Assembly: GCA_002110485.1 (NCBI GenBank)
Contig: MOWL01000096.1
Coordinates: 54,683 to 118,682 of the forward strand
Length of the DNA: 64,000 nt
Direction: 5' to 3'
Origin: Emergomyces orientalis
Taxonomy: Eukaryota; Ascomycota; Eurotiomycetes; Onygenales; Ajellomycetaceae
Shown in pieces: positions 56,598-64,000 of this stretch. Each line of letters begins with the position of its first letter. The stretch's first letter is position 1. The translations under genes and the position numbers were made by a program. The notes under the pieces are model-generated. The model did not search any database. It saw only the letters and a list, made by a program, of their open reading frames with translations, and was not told where the DNA came from.

Positions 56598-59500
56598 ATG
56601 CTGAGTCCGATTGATCTTTGCGATGTTGAATGTGGTGGGCAAAGAAATGATATCAGATTCAGCGATCGCGATGTGGATAGCGGGGCAAATATTCTGCCGT
56701 GTTTTGAAAGCGGTGTGGGTGCGTCAGCCAATCAGACTTTTGGCGGCCCCGGGCCGCCAAAAGATTCAGCCAATCAGAGAACGCCGCCCCAAAACGCCCG
56801 AGAACCTCACAGGTTTTTCCCCGCCATCCTACATCAACAATTTTACCCGTCTACACATTCATCTTTTCCTTTCTCTAATTATTCAATATCCGAATCACGC
56901 CGTGTTCGTGGTGTGCAGCTTCATGATTTGTCTTTATATGCTTCTTCACGATCTTCTCCTCGATCGCGCGGTCCAGTCGTTGCGACATTATACAAGCGAA
57001 AAGCCGATAAGATTCAACCTCTCGATGTGCCAACTACAGGTGGCGGGATTCCCGGCGGAACAGATAAGTGGAGAGAAATTCGCCAACAATGGTTCAAAGA
57101 CAATGTGATTCCGGAGCAGGATCCGCCTTCGCCCTACGATCATTTCATTACACCCCGTTTCTCCGATTGCCCGCGAGGTTCGCGACTCACAGAGGAAAGG
57201 ATCAAGAATCTGCGGATCGGATCGATGCTCACCCCACAGGAACGCGAACTTTTGATTGAGATTCTGCTTAGAAGAGAAAAAGCCCTCGCGTGGAGTTTTA
57301 AGGATTGCGGAACGCTTGCAAAAGAAGTCTCTCCACCTGTCAAGATTCGCGTTGCTCCGCATAAAGCATGGCAAGCGGCAGGATTTCCTATTCCTCGAAA
57401 GCTCGTCCCTACAATCATCAATATGCTTCGCGAACGCGTTGATTCTGGAGTTTATGAACATTGCCATGGTCCGTATCGAAATAAGTGGTTCCTCGTCAAG
57501 AAGAAAGAAGCTGGGAAATATCGCATTGTCAACGCGTGCATGGACATGAACGCTGTCACTATTCGCGATGCGTATATTCCACCTAGTGCGGACGCGTTTG
57601 CTGAGGATTTCGCGGGAATGAAGATAACGAGCATGATGGATTTCTTTTCTGGATATGATCAAGTTCCTTTACACGAAGACAGCCGAGATATGACAGCTTT
57701 CCTTACCCCGATCGGGTTGCTTCGTCAGACAGCACTGCCACAAGGCGCGACGAATTCTATTGCGCAGTTCTGCCGAATCATGGCACGCATTCTTCGATCG
57801 AACATACCGCATCAAGCAGACAATTTTATGGATGATATTGGTGTGAAAGGCCCGCGGACGCGTTACAATGATGAAGAAGTGATGCCAGGTATTCGGAAAT
57901 TTGTCCTGGAGCATCTGCAAAACTTAGATGCCACCCTCATCAGCATAGAACTCGCGGACACGTGTATCCAGGTTGGAAAGTCAGAATTCGCCTGCTCCGG
58001 TATGGTTCTAGTCGGATATGTTGTGGATGCTGACGGCAGGCGCCCCGAAGCTGCGAAAATCGTCAAAATCGTTGAGTGGCCGGATCCGACAGATGTCACG
58101 GGTGCCCGAGCTTTCTTAGGTGTTTGCGTTTACTATAGAATATGGATTCCGAATTTCGCTATCATTTCTATACCTATCTATATTCTATTCAAGAAGAACA
58201 TTCCTTTTACCTGGGGTCTTGAACAAGTGAATGCAATGGCAATTTTGAAGAATGCCCTGACAACTGCCCCTGCACTTTGCTGCATTGATTATTCTGAAGA
58301 TGCCGGTGATATCGTGATGGCCACGGATGCCTGTCTTGAAGGATGGGGTGGAACGCTCAGCCAACGGGATAAATTGAATGGAAAGCTACACCCTTGCCGA
58401 TATGAGAGCGGAATCTGGAGCCCCGCCGAAGCAAAATATGATGCAGGAAAGCGAGAATGCCGCGCTGTGCTCAAGATGCTAAAGAAATGCCGTTATTACC
58501 TGTATGGCGTTCACTTTATTCTGGAAACCGACGCGAAGACTCTAGTGGCACAGCTCAATCGATCTGCCACTGACCTGCCTGGTGCTCTCGTTACTGGCTG
58601 GCTTGCCTGGATTCGGATGTTTGATTTCGAAGTTCGACATGTGCCTGGTCGGAAGCATACTGCTGCAGATGGGCTATCTCGTCGACCTCCTGCTGAGGGT
58701 GAGGTTCCTGAGGATCAAGATATCGATGATTTCATAGATGCAGAACTCAACTATATTAGTGTTGCATCTTTGACGGTTCCTGATTTCGATGTCAGCGGCG
58801 TGGATGCTTCCGAGTCATCGGGTGTGCGTGTTCTTTCGCCTGATTATTCTGATCGCAGCGAATCAATTGCGAGGTTTCTCACCACCATGAAGCGGCCGGA
58901 TGATATACCACGTTCCGTCTTTTCTAAATGGCGCAAGCATGCACTTCGATATATCGTCCAAGGTCAACATCTATTCCGACGATCAGGCAAGGGAATTCCT
59001 CTGAGACGCGTGGTTGATAACTCATCTGAGCAAAAGGATATCGTTGCTCGGATGCATGATGAATCTGGTCATAAGGGCCGCGAGGCCACAAACCACAAGA
59101 TCACGCAGCGATATTGGTGGGAAGGTATCTGGAAAGCCGTCAAGAATTATTGCAAAAGCTGCACAGTGTGCCAGCTGAGGGATGGCGCTCGCTTGGAAGA
59201 ACCACTATATCCAACAAGCCGCAATTATCTATGGGACAAGTGGTGTATCGATGTTGTCAAGTTTCCGAAGAACCGAGGCAAGCGATGTGCTGTTATTGCT
59301 CGGAATGATCTCACTGGCTGGGTGGAAGGCCGCCCTCTCGCTCGTGGAACAGCTGAGAACGTGGCGCAATTCATCTATGAGAATATCATTTGCCGACACG
59401 GCTGCTTTCGGGAATTAGTGTGTGATGGCGGGCCGGAGAATCAAAAATGGACTAAGATTCTCACCGCCAAATATCGTGTTAATCAAATAACCATCTCACC

Positions 59501-60257
59501 ATACAATGCGAAGGCTAATGGCATGGTCGAACGCGGTCACCGCCCGATATCCGATGCGCTTTCAAAGCTAGCTGCAGATGGAAGAAGCTGGGTTAATCAT
59601 TTCCATTCTGCGCTATGGGCAGATCGCGTCACCATTCGGCAATCTACTGGTGAAACCCCGTTCCGCCTGCAATATGGCTACGATGCTATCCTTCCAATAG
59701 AGCTTGACGTTCCAACTTGGCAAACACTTCCCTGGCAGACAGTGCAATCCCGTGCTGATTTGATATATATGCGTATTCGACAATTGGAAAAGAGAGATGA
59801 AGATCTGGAGGAGGCCGCTCATCACCTGCGCCGTGCGAGAGAGAAGAACCGAGATCTATTTGATGAAACTAAGCAATTAGTCCGAGAACCATTGCAGATA
59901 AGTGATTTGGTGCTTTTGCATGATACCAAGCTAGAAACGTCCTATTCTGCCAAGCTCAACTTCCGATGGCTGGGCCCGTATCGAATCCGAGAAGCAAACC
60001 ATGAGAAAGGGACCTATCATCTGGAAGAGCTGGATGGTTCGCCGTTTCGAAATACTACTGCAGGTAATAGGTTAAAAAGGTTCTATCTCCGAGACAATCA
60101 AATGCCGGTTGCAGAGAATAATATCAATGAAGCAAATGATATTGAAGAGGAAGAGGTGGATATGCAAGATACTGATAAGAAGAATTCTTTGAGGGGGGGT
60201 CAGGATGACTTGCAGTCATGGATCCCTCATGGTAAGGAGTTTGCAGTCATTATCTGA
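56598..60257 (+). CDS. ORF2: reverse transcriptase, RNase H and integrase, 1219 aa
   Basis: The ATG at 56598 follows the ORF1 stop after two bases. After a non-conserved N-terminus the RT reads NKWFLVKKKEAGKYRIVNAC (about 290) with catalytic FMDD (about 409). RNase H has ATDACLEGWGGTLSQ and ETDAKTLVAQ. Then comes RHVPGRKHTAADGLSRRP. Integrase has the HHCC zinc domain (MHDESGHKGREATNHK...CKSCTVC, about 820-860) and the catalytic D, D, E in KWCIDVVKF, CDGGPENQ and NGMVERGHRP. RT-RNase H-integrase order is that of gypsy. The C-terminus has no chromodomain. All catalytic residues are present. Confidence 0.93.
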   Translation: MLSPIDLCDVECGGQRNDIRFSDRDVDSGANILPCFESGVGASANQTFGGPGPPKDSANQRTPPQNAREPHRFFPAILHQQFYPSTHSSFPFSNYSISESRRVRGVQLHDLSLYASSRSSPRSRGPVVATLYKRKADKIQPLDVPTTGGGIPGGTDKWREIRQQWFKDNVIPEQDPPSPYDHFITPRFSDCPRGSRLTEERIKNLRIGSMLTPQERELLIEILLRREKALAWSFKDCGTLAKEVSPPVKIRVAPHKAWQAAGFPIPRKLVPTIINMLRERVDSGVYEHCHGPYRNKWFLVKKKEAGKYRIVNACMDMNAVTIRDAYIPPSADAFAEDFAGMKITSMMDFFSGYDQVPLHEDSRDMTAFLTPIGLLRQTALPQGATNSIAQFCRIMARILRSNIPHQADNFMDDIGVKGPRTRYNDEEVMPGIRKFVLEHLQNLDATLISIELADTCIQVGKSEFACSGMVLVGYVVDADGRRPEAAKIVKIVEWPDPTDVTGARAFLGVCVYYRIWIPNFAIISIPIYILFKKNIPFTWGLEQVNAMAILKNALTTAPALCCIDYSEDAGDIVMATDACLEGWGGTLSQRDKLNGKLHPCRYESGIWSPAEAKYDAGKRECRAVLKMLKKCRYYLYGVHFILETDAKTLVAQLNRSATDLPGALVTGWLAWIRMFDFEVRHVPGRKHTAADGLSRRPPAEGEVPEDQDIDDFIDAELNYISVASLTVPDFDVSGVDASESSGVRVLSPDYSDRSESIARFLTTMKRPDDIPRSVFSKWRKHALRYIVQGQHLFRRSGKGIPLRRVVDNSSEQKDIVARMHDESGHKGREATNHKITQRYWWEGIWKAVKNYCKSCTVCQLRDGARLEEPLYPTSRNYLWDKWCIDVVKFPKNRGKRCAVIARNDLTGWVEGRPLARGTAENVAQFIYENIICRHGCFRELVCDGGPENQKWTKILTAKYRVNQITISPYNAKANGMVERGHRPISDALSKLAADGRSWVNHFHSALWADRVTIRQSTGETPFRLQYGYDAILPIELDVPTWQTLPWQTVQSRADLIYMRIRQLEKRDEDLEEAAHHLRRAREKNRDLFDETKQLVREPLQISDLVLLHDTKLETSYSAKLNFRWLGPYRIREANHEKGTYHLEELDGSPFRNTTAGNRLKRFYLRDNQMPVAENNINEANDIEEEEVDMQDTDKKNSLRGGQDDLQSWIPHGKEFAVII
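56724..56780 (+). repeat. CCAATCA-flanked GC palindrome, copy 1
   Basis: A perfect inverted repeat TTTTGGCGGCCC-C-GGGCCGCCAAAA at 56738-56762 is bordered by TCAGCCAATCAG and TTCAGCCAATCAG. It lies in the non-conserved N-terminus of ORF2. A related copy is at 63317-63367. Confidence 0.8.
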
Positions 60258-60677
60258 CTGCTGTTTTTCTTTGTATAATGATTTCCTTGTTGTTGTTTTC
60301 TTCATTCAAGTTGCTGTTTTCTTAGTCTCTATTTTTCATGATTCTGCTTCTTTCTTGCATGTTTTTCATGCATCATATCAGTTCCTTCTAATTTTAATCT
60401 CTTGATATTGTCTTTTCTTTGTTTTGTTTACTTTCTCTTTGATATTCAATTCTCTGGGTCAGATTGAAGCTGGCAGTGAATTTTATGAACTGCTGTCACC
60501 CTCGCTGCATGTTGACTGCTTTTCACATTATCTTCCAAAATTCACCTTGAGGAAGTATTATATTATTGACCTGCTCTGCCCAGATAATCATTTTTCTTTT
60601 TCAAATTGGCATTCAAGTCTCTTTTTCTATTTTTAATTCATTGATTTTTCCCTATATTTCCTTATTTCATTACAAAG
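60258..60677. other. Pyrimidine-rich spacer between ORF2 and ORF3
   Basis: 420 bp, T-rich on the plus strand, with no ORF of interest. It ends ATTTCATTACAAAG directly before the ORF3 ATG, so a splice acceptor or an internal promoter could serve ORF3. The 18-nt string TCAATTCTCTGGGTCAGA occurs at 60446-60463 and again inside ORF3 at 60790-60807. Confidence 0.5.
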
Positions 60678-62741
60678 ATGTCGAACCCCTCTAGCCAACA
60701 CACTCTGGTACCGAGACCAGCGAGCCAGCTCGCTCTTGTGACATATGATAACCATGTTTTTCATACGGCGATGGAGCTGCAAGCTTATGTCAATTCTCTG
60801 GGTCAGAATCCGCAGGTTCGCTACCAAGCACAATGTGAGATCGGTAATCTACTCATGGGGCGCCATGAGGCGGCTCAAGATGAGGTTGCCGCATTCTATG
60901 AGTGGATGAGAAATGATGGATCCTGGCGCCAGGTGGTGGCCCAGCAAGCATTTGATAACCAGACGGCGGAGCTTCAACGAGTTGCTGCTCAGGTAGCTGA
61001 ACGGCGCGATCGCTGCGCCATAGCATATACTACATGCACCAGGATGTGGGGAAAAGTTCGCGTGGATTCGTTCTGGCATATCATGACTTCAGAGCGGATG
61101 CAACGCGCCTGTCAAACCCTGGCCCTACATCACGAATATGCTTCTGCAATCGGCCGGATCAATCAAGCAATGTGGGCTCGCATCACTCAGCCACCTCGAC
61201 GAGGAGTTAAGCGATATAAGACGATCATGTTGGCAGATATCGAAGCAGCGGCCGATTCCAATTTTATTGGCCAAGAGATCACACAAGGAAATCTTCAAGC
61301 TGCAGGTCTTATCTTTGGTCCTGGCGGAATTCTCACTGAAGATTCTATGACAGTTGCTTCACCCCAGCCTCAAGAACGTGTCCTATCCCCTCCCGATCAA
61401 CATATGACTGGCCAGTCTCCTCTACCTTCTCCCCGTGTGTTGAACGTGATACGCCCCAGTGCACCCTCGCTTGGATCTCCTCAAGGTTCTATACATAGTC
61501 CTCCTGTGCGTACTTCTCGCCGCGTCTCCGGCCAATCCTTGCTTTCGGACGTCAGCAGCCTGTCTGCAGCCTTGTCAGACACCCATCTTGCTGAACTTCT
61601 CAGCCCTGACCAAGTTGCGGAATTTGAGAATATGGGGGTTGATCAAGATAGCCCTGCTTTGGTAGAGGCAACTGACAAGCAGCATACAACAGTGAACAGA
61701 GGATGCCGGTGTTCTCCCTATGTCCCTGTGGATGTGAAAGCGCAGCTTAGAGATGCAAAGAAGATAGAAGAATGTCAGCTGGTGCATCTTCTGGACAAGA
61801 TAGCCAGGCTTCCGCGACAAGGCTTGACTATATGCTATCTGCATTCAGTAAATCTCGGCAGCAAGATTGGACTCCTTACATGTGATCTTGACCATGCGGG
61901 GCTGATAAAGAGAATCGGGCTTGTGGTGAATAATCGCCAGAATCTTGGGCGGATGCGAGCTGCTGATGACACATATCATTTCTTCCGCCTTGATCGCCGA
62001 CCTCCTCGCCCCGAAGATATGCTACAGGTATATCGAATGCGCCATAATCGCCTACCGCCGGTTACATCATCAAATTGGGAACAAACACTGGCCCGACTTG
62101 CTTTTCTTGATTTCAATTCCAGTGCAGCTTTTCAGCAATGGAAGAAGGATGGTTCCGTCATCCTGCCAATATTTAGATGGATGAACGCGATGAAGGCGGC
62201 AGGGGTCAACAATAATTACAACACCCTGGCGAAGGTTGCCACAGTCGAATGGAGCATGTACAGGTTCCATCAGCGAAAAGATAAGAAGACCTGGGGGTGG
62301 CTCCGAACAATGTTGCACGGGATTGTTCAACAGATCGTCCGTCAAGATCCACTGTATTATGTGTGGTATGTTGCTCTCCGCCCCGATCATCGCACGCACC
62401 TGATTTCCTATCCCTATTATGCAAAATACGCCTTGTCTGGGGATAGCACTTACTTCCGCCATATTGATGTCAATATTAAACGCCTGGCGGAGGAAAATCA
62501 TGGAGCGAATATGATTCAGGGATCAGTCTCTTTCAGCGACGAAGATGGGAGGAATTGCACCACCATAGTCCCGGGAATGCATCAAAATATTCAAGAATGG
62601 AACAGACGTCTGCGTGCTCGCAATCTCCCGAATGGTGGAATTGTTCAAGAGGTGACATCTGAGATGCTCACAACAAGGATCTCAACGACTTCAGAACGCA
62701 GTGGACGACTGTCCCATGCAAGCAAGGCGATGCTCGAATAA
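60678..62741 (+). CDS. ORF3: extra retrotransposon protein, 687 aa, possible 2OG/Fe(II) oxygenase-like domain
   Basis: Intact ORF in the position where retroviruses carry env, but without a signal peptide or clear membrane segment. The N-terminal third is helical (VAAFYEWMRNDGSWRQVVAQ, then TAELQRVAAQVAERRDRCAI). A Pro/Ser-rich linker spans about 230-330. The C-terminal half looks globular (WSMYRFHQRKDKKTWGWL; YYVWYVALRPDHRTHLISYP). It carries FRHIDVN (about 593-597), then GSVSFSDEDGRNCTTIVPGM and a His at about 634, then NRRLRAR. HxD, a distal His and a following Arg are the ligand pattern of 2-oxoglutarate/Fe(II) dioxygenases. That assignment is inference from motif order. No such activity is shown. 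Confidence 0.8.
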   Translation: MSNPSSQHTLVPRPASQLALVTYDNHVFHTAMELQAYVNSLGQNPQVRYQAQCEIGNLLMGRHEAAQDEVAAFYEWMRNDGSWRQVVAQQAFDNQTAELQRVAAQVAERRDRCAIAYTTCTRMWGKVRVDSFWHIMTSERMQRACQTLALHHEYASAIGRINQAMWARITQPPRRGVKRYKTIMLADIEAAADSNFIGQEITQGNLQAAGLIFGPGGILTEDSMTVASPQPQERVLSPPDQHMTGQSPLPSPRVLNVIRPSAPSLGSPQGSIHSPPVRTSRRVSGQSLLSDVSSLSAALSDTHLAELLSPDQVAEFENMGVDQDSPALVEATDKQHTTVNRGCRCSPYVPVDVKAQLRDAKKIEECQLVHLLDKIARLPRQGLTICYLHSVNLGSKIGLLTCDLDHAGLIKRIGLVVNNRQNLGRMRAADDTYHFFRLDRRPPRPEDMLQVYRMRHNRLPPVTSSNWEQTLARLAFLDFNSSAAFQQWKKDGSVILPIFRWMNAMKAAGVNNNYNTLAKVATVEWSMYRFHQRKDKKTWGWLRTMLHGIVQQIVRQDPLYYVWYVALRPDHRTHLISYPYYAKYALSGDSTYFRHIDVNIKRLAEENHGANMIQGSVSFSDEDGRNCTTIVPGMHQNIQEWNRRLRARNLPNGGIVQEVTSEMLTTRISTTSERSGRLSHASKAMLE

Positions 62742-62743
62742 CC

Positions 62744-63307
62744 ATGCCGCATCTTCCTCATGGAAGCACCGGGCCTGCTACTAAGGAACGCAAGACAATG
62801 CTGCCGTGGTATGTTGGAATTCAGGATGACGGGCACTCTCTTGAAGTCCCTGAAAGCGGATCGTGGGAGCAGCTCTCCCGAGCACATCGCGATTTGGTTG
62901 CCGGGCCGTCAACACCCTCTGGCCTTTCGGTATTATATGGAAGTATTCCATATCGGTACCCTGCTGCTGTTCCAGTCACGGGTCTTGGAGCGATTTCGGA
63001 TGCTCTGGTGGGTCGACGGAAGTGGGATGACCCTATGGTCAGGCACGAGCAAGATATTCTCTTCAACGGCAAGGGCAGTTCGCCGCAAGAATACATTGAG
63101 GAGTGGCGCAAGAGAGCGGTCACCGAAGGGATCCGGTGTTTCGAGATCATGATGGCTACAGAGGAGGAATTATTTGGAGAACGTAGCTGTTTCTATTGTC
63201 TGAAGAGGAACATCCCCCTCGCCTCAATTGAGGGAGATCGCGCTGTCGCCGAGGGCGAGGCTATGCAGATTCCGGTGCATGGCCGCGAGAATGCGCCCGC
63301 CGAATAG
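62744..63307 (+). CDS. ORF4: extra retrotransposon protein, 187 aa
   Basis: Starts two bases after the ORF3 stop (TAA-CC-ATG). Contains LPWYVGIQDDGHSLEVPESG, then TPSGLSVLYGSIPYRYPAAV, GLGAISDALVGRRKWDDP and FGERSCFYCLKRN. It has no zinc knuckle, membrane segment or signal peptide that I can see. The dense run of conserved-looking Gly, Pro and Trp suggests a folded domain. Given the tight junction it may be an extension of ORF3 separated by a stop, or a partner translated by reinitiation. Function unknown. Confidence 0.75.
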   Translation: MPHLPHGSTGPATKERKTMLPWYVGIQDDGHSLEVPESGSWEQLSRAHRDLVAGPSTPSGLSVLYGSIPYRYPAAVPVTGLGAISDALVGRRKWDDPMVRHEQDILFNGKGSSPQEYIEEWRKRAVTEGIRCFEIMMATEEELFGERSCFYCLKRNIPLASIEGDRAVAEGEAMQIPVHGRENAPAE

Positions 63308-63630
63308 CCGCAGCCATCAGCCAATCATGTTTTCCCGGCCCCGGGCCGTCAAAAGATTGACCAATCACGATCGCGCTGTTGCCAATTTGCCGCATCTTGC
63401 CACTGTCGCTGTGTTGATCACATTCTGCTTACTTGTTTTTCTGTTTTCTCTTGTTCTTGCTTGTCTTTCTTTTCTCTGCTGTTCACTTTTTCTTTCTCTT
63501 TTCTATATTCTTTTATTGATTGTCTTTCATTTTCTTGATTCTTGATTGATTCTTTCCTGCAATTCCTTGTTTTCATTCATTCGGATCGCATTCTTACTTG
63601 CCGGGTCGGCAAGCTATAGGGGGGGAGATG
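63308..63630. other. 3' untranslated region and polypurine tract
   Basis: T-rich region after ORF4, ending in the G-rich polypurine tract at about 63617-63630 that should prime plus-strand synthesis. Confidence 0.6.
63317..63367 (+). repeat. CCAATCA-flanked GC palindrome, copy 2
   Basis: TCAGCCAATCA, then TTTTCCCGGCCCCGGGCCGT, then CAAAAGATTGACCAATCA. It is the same layout as 56724-56780 with a few changes that weaken the outer palindrome. It lies between ORF4 and the 3' LTR. Confidence 0.75.
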
Positions 63631-63978
63631 TGTGGTGGGAAATCTCGGCGTGGTATTACTTTTCGCCGAGACCGCCTCATATATTTGTTTGGCATGGCTG
63701 CCTCATATTCCCATTATCCTTTGACACACGTGTGGATTCGGCGAAGATTGATTGTACGCAGAGCAGTGAGATTGCTCCTTTTTGATTGTGTGATTTGATA
63801 TGTGATTGATTGCTTGTTCTTCTTCTATATTTGAATCTCCTACGTGTTCTTTTGTATTGCTATTTGGATAGCTCGTTGAATAGAATATTGTATACACGGC
63901 GAACTTACCAACCTCCTTACGATCCCGCTGCTCCTGCCCACGTGCCGCCAAAAGCGCACAACCCCTTATTCCACTTCA
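63631..63978 (+). repeat. 3' LTR of the young gypsy-like element
   Basis: 348-bp match of 53254-53601, followed by ATAC and the resumed flanking sequence. Confidence 0.93.
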
Positions 63979-64000
63979 ATACAAATGAACATTTTCTAAG

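Larger units (their letters stand above)
53254..63978 (+). mobile_element. Young complete gypsy-like LTR retrotransposon with two extra ORFs
   Basis: 348-bp LTRs (53254-53601 and 63631-63978) differ at one base that I can see (position 10). A four-base ATAC flanks both ends (53250-53253 and 63979-63982), a likely target duplication. A primer-binding-like TGGCGTCCCTGGGAAGG starts at 53603, and an AGGGGGGGAG polypurine tract ends just before the 3' LTR. Four intact ORFs lie inside: Gag-protease, RT-RNase H-integrase, and two further ORFs before the 3' LTR. No TGA decay and normal CpG content mark it as recent. It cuts the older element. Confidence 0.93.

Noticed and set aside
1..64000. CRISPR arrays, bacterial operons, riboswitches
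   Set aside because: None is visible, and the spliced eukaryotic genes make them unexpected.

Overview
The window looks like nuclear DNA of a filamentous ascomycete, most likely in the Onygenales. Its genes have many short introns of about 50-100 nt with GT...AG borders, and it encodes typical Pezizomycotina housekeeping proteins. It also carries CpG-depleted gypsy and LINE relics and decayed kinase and APH family genes. A Blastomyces-like genome with gypsy-rich AT isochores would fit, but I infer this from general character and have no database match.

Gene-rich part, 1-41,750. In order: a VAP/Scs2-type ER contact-site protein (+), an unrecognised 552-aa coiled-coil protein (-), an Hsp70-like ATPase (+), a sphingolipid delta-4 desaturase (-), an intact Ty1/copia retrotransposon (10,733-15,711), methionine aminopeptidase 2 (-), a membrane-anchored DnaJ protein (+), an APH-family pseudogene (-), VDAC porin (-), asparagine synthetase (-), the SUMO E2 UBC9 (-), ankyrin and protein-kinase relics (-), tRNA-Arg(UCU) with an intron (-), a YCII-domain protein (+), a Pcs60-like acyl/oxalyl-CoA synthetase (-), an SPF45-type splicing factor with an apparent 1-nt frameshift (+), a possible Cys-rich small protein (-), and a divergent Rho-like GTPase with a CaaX box (+). 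There are no operons. Neighbours are divergent or convergent pairs and I see no shared pathway among them.

Transposon-rich part, about 42,050-64,000. A decayed Tad/I-type LINE (42,055-47,906) is interrupted by the 3' end of a second LINE (43,740-45,354, with target duplication and poly-A). Its 3' end is cut off by an old chromodomain gypsy element on the minus strand (47,907-53,253). That region is interrupted in turn by a young complete gypsy-like element (53,254-63,978) with 348-bp LTRs. The old elements keep their reading frames but are full of in-frame TGA at conserved Trp and Arg positions and have almost no CpG. The young element and the copia element are undamaged.

The most unusual item is the young gypsy-like element. 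Besides Gag-protease (ORF1) and RT-RNase H-integrase (ORF2), it carries two further intact ORFs (687 and 187 aa) between integrase and the 3' LTR. ORF3 has an HxD...H...R pattern that might belong to a 2-oxoglutarate/Fe(II) dioxygenase fold. ORF1/ORF2 and ORF3/ORF4 are each joined by the same stop-NN-ATG arrangement.
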